Shown: positions 7,946 through 17,803, counted from the stretch's first letter. The stretch is 64,000 nt of DNA from Kutzneria kofuensis (GCF_014203355.1 NZ_JACHIR010000001.1:5892038-5956037); one strand, 5' to 3'. Notes: a model not told the origin generated them from the sequence alone. Made by a program: numbers and translations.

Positions 7946-8917
7946 GTGACCGACATGTCCGACCAGCCGAGGGCGAAGCACGTGCCCGTCCTGCTCGACC
8001 GCATCGTGGAGCTGTTCGCGCCCGCACTGTCCGGCAAGCCCGCCGTGATGGTGGACTGCACCCTGGGCCTGGGCGGCCACTCGCACGCGCTGCTGTCCGC
8101 GTACCCGGAACTCACCGTGATCGGGCTGGACCGCGATCCGGAGGCGCTTTCCCTGGCCGGGCGACGCCTGGCCGAGTTCGGCGACCGGGTCCGTTACGTC
8201 CATGCCGTGTACGACGAGTTGCCGACGGTGTTGGTTCAGCAGGGCGTGACCGAGCTCGACGGCGTGCTGTTCGATCTCGGCGTCTCCTCGCTGCAGCTGG
8301 ACGTCGCCGAGCGCGGCTTCGCCTACTCCCAGGACGCCCCGCTGGACATGCGGATGGACCCGACCACCGGGCCGACCGCCGCCGACGTGCTCAACAGCTA
8401 CCCGTTCGCGGAGCTGGCCCGGATCCTGCGCGAGTACGGCGAGGAGCGGTTCGCCGGCAAGATCGCCAAGGCGATCGTCGCCGAGCGGGCCAAGGAGCCG
8501 TTCACCACCAGCCCGCGGCTGGTGCAGCTGCTGCACGACGTCATCCCGGCGGCCAGCAAGCGCACCGGCGGACACCCGGCCAAGCGCACCTTCCAGGCGC
8601 TGCGCATCGAGGTCAACGGCGAGCTGGAGGTGCTGCGGCGGGCCATCCCGGCGGCGCTGTCGGCGCTGGCCGTCGGCGGCCGGATCGTCGTCGAGTCGTA
8701 CCACTCGCTGGAGGACCGGCTGGTGAAGCGGGCGCTGACGGAGCTGTCCGTCTCCACCAGCCCGCTGGACCTGCCGGTGGAGCTGCCCGGGCACGGCCCG
8801 GAGCTGAAGCTCGTCACCCGCGGCGCGGAGATGGCGGGCGAGCAGGAGATCGCCGACAACCCACGGTCGGCGTCCGTGCGGCTGCGTGCCGCGGAGCGGA
8901 TCCGGAGGGCGTCATGA
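7946..8917 (+). CDS. rsmH: 16S rRNA (cytosine(1402)-N4)-methyltransferase RsmH
   Basis: A 323-residue SAM-dependent methyltransferase that N4-methylates C1402 of 16S rRNA (formerly MraW). It starts [14 protein letters not shown], the family opening. The SAM-binding motif is [14 protein letters not shown], followed by [29 protein letters not shown] and the C-terminal FHSLEDR-equivalent ([11 protein letters not shown]) are diagnostic. The GTG at 7946 sits 6 nt after GGAAGGGGG; a TTG at 7940 would abut the ribosome site. The stop overlaps the next gene by 4 nt (ATGA). Confidence 0.95.
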   Translation: MTDMSDQPRAKHVPVLLDRIVELFAPALSGKPAVMVDCTLGLGGHSHALLSAYPELTVIGLDRDPEALSLAGRRLAEFGDRVRYVHAVYDELPTVLVQQGVTELDGVLFDLGVSSLQLDVAERGFAYSQDAPLDMRMDPTTGPTAADVLNSYPFAELARILREYGEERFAGKIAKAIVAERAKEPFTTSPRLVQLLHDVIPAASKRTGGHPAKRTFQALRIEVNGELEVLRRAIPAALSALAVGGRIVVESYHSLEDRLVKRALTELSVSTSPLDLPVELPGHGPELKLVTRGAEMAGEQEIADNPRSASVRLRAAERIRRAS

Positions 8918-9540
8918 GCGCACCCGCACGGGTGGGCGCCCCGACGCCCCGTACCCGCACGACGCGTCGCAGCGGCGAGCGCAAGATCGAGCGCGATCCG
9001 GCGCAGACCGGGACCAGGGCCACCCGCGGCCGCACCACCGCCGCGCAGCGCGCCTACGCCCGCAAGGCCAACCGCAAGCAGCGGTGGCTGCGGCTGTCGC
9101 CGTCCGGGCTGCCGAAGCTGGCGCCGCGCACGCCGTTCGTGCTGCTGGTGATGGCGCTGCTCGCGGCCGGCGTGCTGGCCACGCTGTTCCTGTCGATCTC
9201 GGCGGTGTCCGACTCGTACCGGCTCGAGGACGCCAAGCAGAAGACCACCGACCTGACCAGCCGGGTCGAGCAGCTCAAGGCCGACGTGGCCAAGGGCGAG
9301 TCGCCCGAGGTGCTCTACGACGAGGCCCGCAAGCTCGGCATGGTGCCGGCCCCGGACCCGGCCCGGATCAAGGTCAACCCGGACGGCTCGGTCAGCGTCA
9401 CCGGCAGCGCTGTGCCCGCGACCACGACCACCACGCCGCCGCCCTCGTCGTCGGCGCCGCCGCCGTCGTCCGGGCAGCCGGCCAACTCCGGCACGACTTC
9501 CACCACCGGTCAGCCGCCAGCCTCAGGGGGAGGCCACTAG
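8914..9540 (+). CDS. ftsL: FtsL-like divisome membrane protein
   Basis: A 208-residue bitopic protein in the ftsL position. It has a very basic cytoplasmic N-terminus of about 75 residues, one membrane helix ([20 protein letters not shown], about residues 73-95) and a leucine-spaced coiled coil ([20 protein letters not shown]). A Thr/Pro/Ser-rich tail ends it. FtsL acts with FtsB and FtsQ to bridge the Z ring and septal peptidoglycan synthesis. Sequence conservation in this family is very low, so the name rests on topology and position between rsmH and ftsI. The Pro/Ser/Thr extension is typical of actinobacteria. Confidence 0.75.
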   Translation: MSAPARVGAPTPRTRTTRRSGERKIERDPAQTGTRATRGRTTAAQRAYARKANRKQRWLRLSPSGLPKLAPRTPFVLLVMALLAAGVLATLFLSISAVSDSYRLEDAKQKTTDLTSRVEQLKADVAKGESPEVLYDEARKLGMVPAPDPARIKVNPDGSVSVTGSAVPATTTTTPPPSSSAPPPSSGQPANSGTTSTTGQPPASGGGH

Positions 9541-11490
9541 ATGCCCGCCAACCGCACCGCCGGCGGACGTCCGGCCACCCGGCCCCGTCCCGTCGTCCGT
9601 GGCGGGCCCGCACCGCGTCCGGCGTCCGCGCGCAAGCCGCGCCGCGGCGCTCCCGCCGGCGTCGGCAACCACCCCAAGCGGATCGTGCTCAGCCGGCTGC
9701 TCATGGTCGCCGTGCTGGTGGTCGCCGCCGTGCGGCTGGTGCAGGTGCAGGGCGTGCAGGCCGACGAGCTGTCGGCGCTGGCCGAGCAGCAGCGGGCCAC
9801 CCTGACCGTGCAGCAGGCGCTGCGCGGGCAGATCGTCGACCGCAACGGCACCCAGCTGGCGTTCAGCGTGGAGACCCGGTCGCTGTCGATCAACCCCAAG
9901 TGGGTCAAGGACGACTGGGCCAAGGAGCCCGACGTCTACAAGAACCTCAAGCTCGGCACCAGCTACGAGGACTACACCCAGCGGCTGGCCGAGTTCATCC
10001 ACGCCCAGCTCGGCGACCAGGCCAAGACGGCCGACCTGCTGGCCAAGATCCGCGACGTCGGCACCACCTACCAGCTGCTGGTGCGCGACGCCGACCCGGT
10101 CAAGACCAAGCCGATCACCGAGAAGTACGCGTCCATCACCGCCTCCGCGCGGCAGCAGCGGGTCTATCCGGACGGCACCGTCGCGTCCAACGTCGTCGGC
10201 TACGCCAACTGGCGCGAGGACGCCAAGACCCCGCAGGGTCTGATCGGGCTGGAGAACTCCCTCGACGACACCCTCAAGGGCACCAACGGCACCACGCTCG
10301 TGGACACCGCCAACGGCAACAACGACCTGGTGCTGCCCGGCACCATCCGGGACAGCAAGCCGGCCGTGCCCGGCTCCAACGTGCAGCTCACGCTCGACGC
10401 CGACGTGCAGTACCAGGCCCAGAAGATGCTGGACGCCTACAAGACCGCCAGCGGGGCCGCCGACGGCAGCATGGTCGTGATGGACGCCAAGACCGGCGAG
10501 GTCTACGCGCTGGCCGTCACCGACAGCTTCAACCCCAACAACTACGGCGACTACAAGCTCGACCAGCTCGGCAACGCCGCCGTCAGCACGCCGTACGAGC
10601 CGGGGTCGGTGAACAAGGTCGTCACCGCCGCCGGGGCCATCGAGTACGGCATCGAGCAGCCCGACAGCGTGATCGACGTGGCCCCGTCGTTCAAGATGGC
10701 CGACCGCACCGTTACGGACGCGTGGGGGCATGGCGACGTGCAGATGACCTTCGCCGGCGTGATCGGCAAGTCGTCCAACATCGGCACCCTGGAGGTGGCG
10801 CAGAAGATCGGCGCCGACCGCTACGTCGACCTGCTCACGAAGTTCGGGCTCGGGCAGAAGACCGGCATCGGGCTGCCCGGCGAGAGCCCCGGCCTGGTGC
10901 CGCCCCGCAGCCAGTGGTCCGGTTCCACCTTCGCCAACCTGCCCATCGGCCAGGGCCTGTCGATGACCCTGCTGCAGATGGCCGGCATGTACCAGGCCAT
11001 CGCCAACGACGGCCTGCGCGTGCCGCCCCGGATCATCAAGTCCGTCACCAAGCCGGACGGCACCGTCGTGCCCGAGGCCAAGCCCGACCCCGTGCGCGTC
11101 GTCAGCCCGCAGACCGCGAAGACCGTGCGGGACATGATGCGGGCCGTCATGCAGAAGGACCCCAAGGACTCCCTGCAGAACGGCACCGGCTACCCCGCGG
11201 CGATCCCCGGTTACCAGCTCTCCGGCAAGACCGGCACCGCCCAGCAGCCCGACCCCGCGCTCGGCGGCGGCTACAGCCAGACCAAGTACTGGATCACCTT
11301 CGCCGGCATCCTGCCCGCCGACAACCCGCGCCTGGTCGTCGGCATCATGCTGGACAAGCCCAAGTACGGCACCCAGCTCGGCTCCTCGGCGGCCCCGCTG
11401 TTCCACCAGATCGGCACCTACCTGGTCCAGCACTTCCAGATCCCGATGTCCCCCACGGCCTCCCCGGTCGTCACCCTTCAGCTGCCGTAG
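9541..11490 (+). CDS. ftsI: Septal class B penicillin-binding protein FtsI/PBP3
   Basis: A 649-residue peptidoglycan transpeptidase for septation. It has a basic, proline-rich cytoplasmic tail of about 45 residues, one membrane segment (LLMVAVLVVAAVRLV, about residues 53-68), a PBP dimerisation domain (about 90-275) and a transpeptidase domain (about 300-630). Active-site motifs are SVNK (Ser356, Lys359), SSN (411-413) and KTGT (563-566). The ATG directly follows the ftsL stop codon. The C-terminus is short, with no PASTA domains. The cluster is interrupted after this gene by a repeat array and two non-division genes. Confidence 0.94.
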   Translation: MPANRTAGGRPATRPRPVVRGGPAPRPASARKPRRGAPAGVGNHPKRIVLSRLLMVAVLVVAAVRLVQVQGVQADELSALAEQQRATLTVQQALRGQIVDRNGTQLAFSVETRSLSINPKWVKDDWAKEPDVYKNLKLGTSYEDYTQRLAEFIHAQLGDQAKTADLLAKIRDVGTTYQLLVRDADPVKTKPITEKYASITASARQQRVYPDGTVASNVVGYANWREDAKTPQGLIGLENSLDDTLKGTNGTTLVDTANGNNDLVLPGTIRDSKPAVPGSNVQLTLDADVQYQAQKMLDAYKTASGAADGSMVVMDAKTGEVYALAVTDSFNPNNYGDYKLDQLGNAAVSTPYEPGSVNKVVTAAGAIEYGIEQPDSVIDVAPSFKMADRTVTDAWGHGDVQMTFAGVIGKSSNIGTLEVAQKIGADRYVDLLTKFGLGQKTGIGLPGESPGLVPPRSQWSGSTFANLPIGQGLSMTLLQMAGMYQAIANDGLRVPPRIIKSVTKPDGTVVPEAKPDPVRVVSPQTAKTVRDMMRAVMQKDPKDSLQNGTGYPAAIPGYQLSGKTGTAQQPDPALGGGYSQTKYWITFAGILPADNPRLVVGIMLDKPKYGTQLGSSAAPLFHQIGTYLVQHFQIPMSPTASPVVTLQLP

Positions 11491-11500
11491 GCCCCTCTTT

Positions 11501-11632
11501 CGCCACATGCGCTTCCCACTTGCGCGCTAACGCCACATGGGAAGCGCATGTGGCGTCTCCGCGCATAGCCGCAGGCTTCGCCACGCGCGCTTCCCATGTG
11601 GCACCTGGGCGCAAGTGAGAAGCGCATGTGGC
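11501..11632. repeat. Nested palindromic array, CACATGCGCTTCCCA family
   Basis: A perfect 18-bp inverted repeat (11501-11518 and 11538-11555, CGCCACATGCGCTTCCCA) lies inside a larger one: 11502-11524 pairs with 11610-11632 over 23 bp with one mismatch. A further partial unit (GCGCTTCCCATGTGGC) is at 11587-11602. The array begins 11 bp after the ftsI stop and probably serves as its terminator region. The rest of the 279-bp gap shows no gene. Confidence 0.85.
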
Positions 11633-11769
11633 AAACCGTGCAACGGTCGTGCACCGCTACGACGTTCGTCGCAGCAGCGGCGGAACCCGGCTGGGCTCAT
11701 CGGGTGACAGGCGTCGGCTCCTTGACGCCGCGTCAGGTAGAAGGGAATGCCGGACTCGGGGAGGTGCGG

Positions 11770-12990
11770 ATGGTCTGCGAGCAGCAGGCGGCGCGGTATT
11801 CGGACGTCTTTGCCGTACGCGAGTTCCGTGCCGTGTTCGCAGCCCAGCTGCTGTCGGTGATCGGCGACCAGTTCGCCCGGGTGGCGCTGTCGGTCCTGGT
11901 GTTCGACCGCACGCAGTCCCCGGGGCTGACGGCCCTGGCGTACGCGCTGACGTACCTGCCGGACCTGTTCGCGGGGCCGCTGCTGGCGGGCATCGCGGAC
12001 CGCTACCCACGCCGCACGGTGATGGTGGCGACGGACCTGGCCCGAGCGATTCTGGTGGCGCTGATGGCCTTGCCGGGGATGCCGTTGCCGCTGCTGTGCG
12101 GCCTCCTGGTGGGCGTGCACGCACTGGGAGCGCCGTTCAGCGCGGCGCGGGCGGCGACGCTGGCGTCGGTGCTCCGGGGGGACCGCTACGTGCTCGGCAC
12201 GGGCGCGGCGGACATGGTGGACCAGTTCGCGCAGGTGCTGGGCTTCGTGGTCGGCGGCCTGGTGATCGTCGCCACCGGTCCGGACCGCGGCCTGCAGATC
12301 GACGCGGCGACGTTCCTGATCTCGGCGGTGATCGTACGGCTCGGCGTGCACGACCGCCCGGTGCCGGCGTTCCCGACCGTGCGCGACCCGGTGCAGCCGT
12401 GGTGGCCGTCGCTGGTGACGGGCGCGGTGACGGTGTGGACGACGCCGAAGCTGCGGGCCCTGGTGCTGCTCGCCTGCGTCGCCGGTTTCTACGTGACGAT
12501 CGAGGCGTTGGCGGTCCCGTACGCGGTGGACGTGACGGGGTCGGAGGGCGGCGTCGGGCTGCTGCTCGCGGCCGGGCCGGCGGGCACGATCGTCGGCATG
12601 TGGGCGATCAGCCGGCTGCTGCCGGGTCGCCGCCTGCAACTGCTCGGCCCGCTCGCCGTGACGGCCTGCCTTCCGTTGGTGCTGAGCGCCTTGCGCCCTT
12701 CCGTACCGGTGATGGTTGCCCTTCTGGTCGTGTCCGGTATCGGCTCCGCCTACCACATGGTGGCCCGCTCCGCGTTCGTGCAGTCGGTGCCCGATCACGG
12801 CCGTGGCCAGGCATTCGGGCTCGCGGTGATGGCGCTGCGGACCGCGCAGGGCACCGGCCTGCTGCTCGCGGGCGTGTGCGCGGAGACGTTCGGCGCGCCG
12901 AACGTGTTGTCCGGTGCCGGCATCACCGGCACACTGGTCGCGGCGGCGGCGAGCCTGACCTGGTACCAGGCTCGCCGCCGCCGCAGATAG
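11770..12990 (+). CDS. MFS transporter, EntS/MFS_3-like exporter
   Basis: A 406-residue major facilitator protein with about 12 hydrophobic segments. The typical cytoplasmic loop 2-3 motif appears as GIADRYPRRTVM. The opening FREFRAVFAAQLLSVIGDQF is characteristic of MFS_3 proteins such as enterobactin exporter-like carriers. The start at 11770 has GGGAGGTG just upstream and precedes the first helix normally; a longer in-frame start at 11596 would translate repeat DNA. It interrupts the dcw cluster between ftsI and murE together with the next gene. Substrate unknown. Confidence 0.85.
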   Translation: MVCEQQAARYSDVFAVREFRAVFAAQLLSVIGDQFARVALSVLVFDRTQSPGLTALAYALTYLPDLFAGPLLAGIADRYPRRTVMVATDLARAILVALMALPGMPLPLLCGLLVGVHALGAPFSAARAATLASVLRGDRYVLGTGAADMVDQFAQVLGFVVGGLVIVATGPDRGLQIDAATFLISAVIVRLGVHDRPVPAFPTVRDPVQPWWPSLVTGAVTVWTTPKLRALVLLACVAGFYVTIEALAVPYAVDVTGSEGGVGLLLAAGPAGTIVGMWAISRLLPGRRLQLLGPLAVTACLPLVLSALRPSVPVMVALLVVSGIGSAYHMVARSAFVQSVPDHGRGQAFGLAVMALRTAQGTGLLLAGVCAETFGAPNVLSGAGITGTLVAAAASLTWYQARRRRR

Positions 12991-13094
12991 TCGTCACCAG
13001 TTGTTGGCATCGTCGAACACGATGGAATTCCCTTCTGCCGCTGGGAAATCGTCGCGGGTTGCTACGCGTGACGCCGCCGTGACGGTTCACTCGG

Positions 13095-14471
13095 ATGATG
13101 TCCGGCATGCCGCCGATCATCGACACGCCGTGCCCGCAGCTGGTCCCCGGCGACCCGGGCTACGACGACGCGCGCCGGGTCTGGAACGGGGAGATCGACC
13201 GCAAGCCCGCGGTGATCGCCCAGGTCACCGGCCCCGCCGACGTGACCGCCTGCCTCGCCCACGCCCGTGCCCACGGCCTTGACGTCACGGTTCGCGGCGG
13301 CGGTCACAACCTCGGCGGCGCCGCCGTCGCCGACGGGGCCGTACTGATCGACCTGAGCGGCCTGCGGACCGTGCACGTCGACCCTGACACCAGGACCGCC
13401 CGTGTGGCCGGTGGCGCCACCAACGCCGACCTCGACGCCGCCACCCAGGCGCACGGGCTCGCCGTGCCCGCCGGGACGTACAGCGACACCGGCATCGGCG
13501 GCCTCACCCTCGGCGGCGGATTCGGTTGGCTCACGGCAAAACACGGCCTTGCGGTGGACAACCTGATCTCCGCCGAGGTCGTGCTCGCCGACGGCCGGGT
13601 GGTGCGGGCCTCCGCCGACTCGCACCCCGACCTGTTCTGGGCGCTGCGGGGCGGCGGCGGGAACTTCGGTGTCGTCACCGAGTTCGAGTTCCGGCTGCAC
13701 CCCGTCGGCCCGCTCGTCGACGTCGGCTTGTTCTTCTGGGAGCTCGAACGCGGCGCCGAGGCGCTGCGTTTCGTCCGCGACCTCGTGCCGACCCTCGGCA
13801 ACACCGGCCTGATGATCGTCGGCATGACTGCGCCGCCCGCTCCTTTCGTGCCCGAGGAGCATCACGGCAAGCTCGGCTACTCGCTGATCCTCGCCGGCTT
13901 CGACGGCACCGAAGCCCATGCCGCCCTGGCCCGGCGGGTCCGCGACACGCTGCCGCCGCTGTTCGAGCTGGTGACCCCGTTGCCGTACACCGAGTTGCAG
14001 AAGATGCTCGACGGCATCGGCTTCCGGGGCAACTACGCGTACGAGAAGTCGGTCTACGTCGAGGACTTCAGCGACGGGCTCATCGATGTCCTGGTCGCCA
14101 ACCTTCCCGCCAAGGCTTCTCCCATGTCCGCCACCCCCATCGCCCTTCTCGGCGGCGCCTACACCGACACCCCCGACCACTCCACCGCCTTCGGGGGCAT
14201 CCGTCGCACCGGCTTCGTCGTCGGCCTCACCGCCATCTGCCCCGTGCCCGAGCTCCTCCCCGCCGACCGGGCGTGGGTCCGGTCCCACTGGGAGCAGCTC
14301 CTCCCGTACGCCAGCAACACGGGCGGCTACGTGAACTTCATGTCCGACTACGAACAGGACCGCGTCAAGGTCACCTACGGCCCGCTGAAGTACGAGCGCC
14401 TGGCCCGGATCAAGGCCGCCTACGACCCCGACAACGTCTTCCACCACAACGGCAACATCAAGCCGCGGTAA
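13095..14471 (+). CDS. FAD-linked oxidase (PCMH/BBE family)
   Basis: A 458-residue flavoprotein oxidase. The PCMH FAD-binding domain spans about residues 35-205. RGGGHN at 68-73 puts His71 at the position that covalently holds the 8-alpha carbon of FAD. GTYSDTGIGGLTLGGG is the second loop and has Ser where bicovalent enzymes carry the cysteine, so a single covalent link is expected. The berberine-bridge C-terminal element is NFMSDYEQDRVKVTYG followed by YDPDNVFHHN. Relatives oxidise sugars or secondary metabolites; the substrate is not evident. Three clustered starts (13095, 13098, 13107) are possible and none has a strong ribosome site. Confidence 0.85.
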   Translation: MMSGMPPIIDTPCPQLVPGDPGYDDARRVWNGEIDRKPAVIAQVTGPADVTACLAHARAHGLDVTVRGGGHNLGGAAVADGAVLIDLSGLRTVHVDPDTRTARVAGGATNADLDAATQAHGLAVPAGTYSDTGIGGLTLGGGFGWLTAKHGLAVDNLISAEVVLADGRVVRASADSHPDLFWALRGGGGNFGVVTEFEFRLHPVGPLVDVGLFFWELERGAEALRFVRDLVPTLGNTGLMIVGMTAPPAPFVPEEHHGKLGYSLILAGFDGTEAHAALARRVRDTLPPLFELVTPLPYTELQKMLDGIGFRGNYAYEKSVYVEDFSDGLIDVLVANLPAKASPMSATPIALLGGAYTDTPDHSTAFGGIRRTGFVVGLTAICPVPELLPADRAWVRSHWEQLLPYASNTGGYVNFMSDYEQDRVKVTYGPLKYERLARIKAAYDPDNVFHHNGNIKPR

Positions 14472-14477
14472 TTTGGC

Positions 14478-14546
14478 CCCGCCTTCGGCGGGCGGGCTCG
14501 GCCCCTTCGGGGCCCCTGCCTCGCCCTTGCCGGGCGAAGCAGGGGC
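14478..14546 (+). terminator. Tandem and nested hairpins after the FAD oxidase
   Basis: Three stems in a row begin 7 nt after the stop. They are CCCGCC-TTC-GGCGGG (14478-14492), GGCCCC-TTC-GGGGCC (14500-14514), and GCCCCTGC / GCAGGGGC (14512-14519 and 14539-14546) enclosing TCGCCC-TTGCC-GGGCGA. The second and third overlap and are mutually exclusive. Confidence 0.6.
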
Positions 14547-14791
14547 GGGGCTCTTGGCGGCCGAGATGGGAATGGTTGAGCCGGGCCGAAATGCGATTTG
14601 CAGCCGGCAAGGCGTGATCCACTTCACGGCCGAGCAACCTTTTGCCGCCGGGACAACCGACCGCGAGGCCCCGCCGGTGCCTGGACTGTCGCCGGATTTC
14701 ACCCGCCGCCCCAGAACGCAACCACCACCCAGGCCGATGCGGCGGGTTAAATCCGGCTAAGGAAGGCACCGGCCCCGAAGGGGCCGAGCCC
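14494..14791. repeat. 298-bp segment bounded by 21-bp inverted repeats
   Basis: GGGCTCGGCCCCTTCGGGGCC occurs at 14494-14514 and perfectly inverted at 14771-14791. Inside, 14691-14709 and 14739-14757 form a second inverted pair of 19 bp with one mismatch (GCCGGATTTmACCCGCCGC). No convincing coding frame lies within. It may be a MITE-like element or a structured regulatory region ahead of murE; I see no target-site duplication. Confidence 0.55.
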
Positions 14792-14824
14792 CGCGCGGAA
14801 CGCGCGGCAAAAGCACAGTAGCCT
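14791..14824 (+). promoter_or_regulatory. Hairpin plus -10, candidate leaderless promoter of murE
   Basis: CCGCGCG-GAA-CGCGCGG (14791-14807) is followed by CAAAAG and TAGCCT (14819-14824), then 7 nt to the GTG start of murE. The same hairpin with the same GGCAAA flank precedes the lipoprotein gene at 62276-62292. Confidence 0.45.
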
Positions 14825-14831
14825 TCCGCGC

Positions 14832-16355
14832 GTGCCTGCCAACTCACTACCGGGCAAGGTCGCGACCGCCCCGCCACGCCCGACCAAGATCGAGCCGACC
14901 GCGCCCGAGCGGCTGGCCGCGTCCATCGGCGCGCGGCTGGAGCATGTCGACGCCGCGCGGCCCGTCACGGGCGTGACGCTGCGCGCTCAGCACGTGCAGA
15001 GAGGCGACCTGTTCGCGGCGCTGCCGGGATCGAGGGCCCACGGGGCGGACTTCGCCCACGAGGCTATCGAGGCGGGCGCGGTGGCGGTGCTGACGGACCC
15101 GGCAGGCGCGGAGCGGCAGTCCCTGAAGGACGTGCCGGTCCTCATCCACGACGACCCCCGAGCGGTGCTCGGCGCGGCGGCGGCGACGGTGTACGGCAAC
15201 CCGTCGCAGCGGCTGAAGGTCCTGGGCGTCACGGGCACGTCGGGCAAGACGACAACGACGTACATGCTGGAGGCGGGTCTCGCGGCGGCGGGGCTGACCA
15301 CGGGCCTGGTGGGCGGCGTGGAGATGCGCATCGCGGGGGAGCGCATCACGAGCGCGCTGACCACGCCGGAGGCACCGGACCTGCAGGCGCTGTTCGCGGT
15401 GATGCTGGAGCAGGGCGTCACGCACGTGCCGATGGAGGTCTCCAGCCACGCCCTGGCCCTGGGCCGCGTGGGCGGCACGCACTACGCGGCGGGCGCCTTC
15501 ACCAACCTGTCCCAGGACCACCTGGACTTCCACCCGGACATGGAGGACTACTTCCGCACGAAGGCGAAGCTGTTCGACGGCCGCGCCGACCTGGAGATCG
15601 TCTGCACGGACACGCCGTGGGGCGAGCGGCTGGTGAAGCCGACCACGATCACGGTGTCCACGGCGCACGAGGCGACGTGGACGGCCAGCGACATCGTGGT
15701 GTCGAGGTCCGGCTCGCAGACGTTCTACGCGCACGGCCACGGCCGCAAGCTGCCGGTGGAGATCCTGCTCGCGGGCTCGTACAACGTGGCCAACGCGCTG
15801 ACGGCGATCGCGGTGCTGGACGCGATCGGCGTGGACGAGAAGGCGATCGTGGCGGGCCTGGCCAAGGTGCAGGTGCCGGGCCGGATGGAGCGGGTCGATC
15901 TCGGCCAGGACTTCACGGCGGTGGTGGACTACTCGCACAAGCCCGCGGCGGTGGCGCTGGCGCTGGACGCGGTGCGCGCCCGAACCGACGGTCGCGTCAT
16001 CGTGGTGCTGGGTTGCGGCGGCGACCGCGACGCGGCCAAGCGCCCGCTGATGGGCGAGGCGGCGGCGGTCCGCGCCGACCTGACGATCGTCACAGACGAC
16101 AACCCCCGCAGCGAGAACGCGTCTGACATCAGGGCGCAGATGCTCGCGGGCGTGCCGGCCGACCGGCGGGACACGGTGGTGGAGATCGCCGACCGACGGG
16201 CGGCCATCCGGCACGCCGTGGCGCAGGCCCGCACCGGCGACGTCGTGGTCGTCGCCGGCAAGGGACACGAGACCGGCCAGGAGGTCGCAGGAGTGATCCA
16301 CCCGTTCTCCGATCGGGACGAGCTGACGGCGGCGATCCGCGAGGTCGCCAAGTGA
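14832..16355 (+). CDS. murE: UDP-MurNAc-L-Ala-D-Glu:meso-DAP ligase MurE
   Basis: A 507-residue Mur ligase that adds meso-diaminopimelate to UDP-MurNAc-L-Ala-D-Glu in the cytoplasm. The ATP loop GTSGKTTTT lies near residues 135-143. The central domain contains TTPEAPDLQ and NLSQDHLDFH. The C-terminal DNPR motif (residues 423-426) is the signature of meso-DAP specificity, and GKGHE follows. The GTG at 14832 appears leaderless. Its stop overlaps the murF start by 4 nt. It heads a run of eight overlapping cell-wall genes. Confidence 0.95.
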   Translation: MPANSLPGKVATAPPRPTKIEPTAPERLAASIGARLEHVDAARPVTGVTLRAQHVQRGDLFAALPGSRAHGADFAHEAIEAGAVAVLTDPAGAERQSLKDVPVLIHDDPRAVLGAAAATVYGNPSQRLKVLGVTGTSGKTTTTYMLEAGLAAAGLTTGLVGGVEMRIAGERITSALTTPEAPDLQALFAVMLEQGVTHVPMEVSSHALALGRVGGTHYAAGAFTNLSQDHLDFHPDMEDYFRTKAKLFDGRADLEIVCTDTPWGERLVKPTTITVSTAHEATWTASDIVVSRSGSQTFYAHGHGRKLPVEILLAGSYNVANALTAIAVLDAIGVDEKAIVAGLAKVQVPGRMERVDLGQDFTAVVDYSHKPAAVALALDAVRARTDGRVIVVLGCGGDRDAAKRPLMGEAAAVRADLTIVTDDNPRSENASDIRAQMLAGVPADRRDTVVEIADRRAAIRHAVAQARTGDVVVVAGKGHETGQEVAGVIHPFSDRDELTAAIREVAK

Positions 16356-17803
16356 TCGAACTGACCCTGCGCGAGATCGCCGACGCCGTCGGCGGCCGCC
16401 TGCACAAGGCTTCGGGTGACGAGAAGGTCACCGGCACCGTCGAGTTCGACACCCGCAAGGTCACGGCCAACGGCCTGTTCGTGGCGCTGCCCGGCGCGCG
16501 CGTCGACGGCCACGACTTCGCGGCACAGGCCGTCGAGCAGGGTGCGGCCGCCGTGCTGGCGGCCCGCGAGGTCGACGCCCCGGCGGTGATCGTGCCGCCG
16601 ACGACCGACGCGCACGCCCGCTCGTACGTGCTCAGCGGCGACAAGGACGGCGCCGGCGCGGCCGTGCTGGCCGGTCTGGCCCGGCTGGCCCGCTACGTCG
16701 TGGACCGGCTGCCGGACCTGGCCGTCGTCGGCGTCACCGGCTCGTCCGGCAAGACCTCGACCAAGGACCTGATCGCGCAGGTGGTGGCCCCGATGGGCGC
16801 CACCGTCGCGCCGCCCGGCTCGTTCAACAACGAGCTCGGCCACCCGTGGACGGTGCTGCGCGCCGACCGGGACACCAGGCACCTGGTGCTGGAACTGTCC
16901 GCCCGCGGCCCGGGCCACATCGCGCACCTGTGCGAGGTGGCGCCGCCCCGCATCGGCGTCGTGCTCAACGTCGGGAGCGCTCACCTCGGCGAGTTCGGCT
17001 CCCGGGAGGGCATCGCCCAGACCAAGGGCGAGCTCGTCGAGGCCCTGCCCGAGGACGGCCTGGCGGTGCTCAACGCCGACGATCCGCTGGTCGCCGCCAT
17101 GGCCAGCCGGACGAAGGCCCGGGTGGTCTTCGTCGGCGAGGACGAAAAGGCCCAGATCCGGGCCACCGACATCGTGCTGGACGAGCAGGCCCGCGCCACG
17201 TTCCACCTGGTCACGCCGCAAGGCGAGGCCGACGTGACGCTGGGCGTGCACGGCGCCCACCAGGTCGGCAACGCGCTGTCCGCGGTCGCGGTCGCCCTGG
17301 AGTTGGGGGCGACCGTCGAGCAGGTCGCGCAGTGGCTGGGCAACGCACAGCGGGTCTCCGAGCGTCGCATGGACGTGCGCACCCGGGCCGACGGCGTGAC
17401 GGTCGTCAACGACGCCTACAACGCCAACCCCGAATCGGTCCGCGCGGCCCTCAAGAGCCTCGCGGCGATGGCCCGTGCGGGCGGCGGGCAGCGCCGCTCC
17501 TGGGCGGTGCTGGGCATGATGGGCGAGCTCGGCGACGAGCACGTGCGGGCGCACGACGAGATCGGTCGGCTGGCGGTGCGGCTGGACATCAGCCGGCTGG
17601 TCGTGATCGGCGAGGCGGCCCGGCCGATGCACCAGGGCGCGCATCTGGAAGGCTCGTGGGGAGAGGAGTCCGTGCTGGTGCCGGACGTCGACGCGGCCGT
17701 GGCGCTGCTGCGTGACGAACTGCAAGCCGGTGACGTCGTGCTGGTCAAGGCGTCCAAGTCCGAGGCCCTGTGGCGGGTCGCCGAGGAGCTGCTCAACACA
17801 TGA
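16352..17803 (+). CDS. murF: UDP-MurNAc-tripeptide:D-Ala-D-Ala ligase MurF
   Basis: A 483-residue Mur ligase that adds D-Ala-D-Ala to complete the UDP-MurNAc-pentapeptide. The opening [12 protein letters not shown] is typical of MurF. The ATP loop is GSSGKTSTK (from residue 130). [12 protein letters not shown] and [10 protein letters not shown] are conserved substrate and Mg regions. The GTG start overlaps murE by 4 nt and the stop overlaps mraY by 4 nt. Length is normal for the family. Confidence 0.95.
   Translation: MIELTLREIADAVGGRLHKASGDEKVTGTVEFDTRKVTANGLFVALPGARVDGHDFAAQAVEQGAAAVLAAREVDAPAVIVPPTTDAHARSYVLSGDKDGAGAAVLAGLARLARYVVDRLPDLAVVGVTGSSGKTSTKDLIAQVVAPMGATVAPPGSFNNELGHPWTVLRADRDTRHLVLELSARGPGHIAHLCEVAPPRIGVVLNVGSAHLGEFGSREGIAQTKGELVEALPEDGLAVLNADDPLVAAMASRTKARVVFVGEDEKAQIRATDIVLDEQARATFHLVTPQGEADVTLGVHGAHQVGNALSAVAVALELGATVEQVAQWLGNAQRVSERRMDVRTRADGVTVVNDAYNANPESVRAALKSLAAMARAGGGQRRSWAVLGMMGELGDEHVRAHDEIGRLAVRLDISRLVVIGEAARPMHQGAHLEGSWGEESVLVPDVDAAVALLRDELQAGDVVLVKASKSEALWRVAEELLNT

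Noticed and set aside
9054-11186. Several 60-120 codon minus-strand frames inside ftsL/ftsI
   Set aside because: Shadows of the strongly supported plus-strand genes without independent start signals.
11596-11769. N-terminal extension of the MFS protein
   Set aside because: The extension would translate palindromic repeat DNA, and a good ribosome site precedes the ATG at 11770.
12991-13094. Minus-strand frame reading ATRDDFPAAEGNSIVFDD and ending in a Trp and stop
   Set aside because: It resembles a peptide tail, perhaps a gene remnant, but there is no start codon between the upstream in-frame stop and the motif, so it cannot be supported as a gene.
14494-14791. Insertion sequence
   Set aside because: Terminal inverted repeats exist, but no transposase frame or target duplication was seen; kept only as a repeat of unknown origin.
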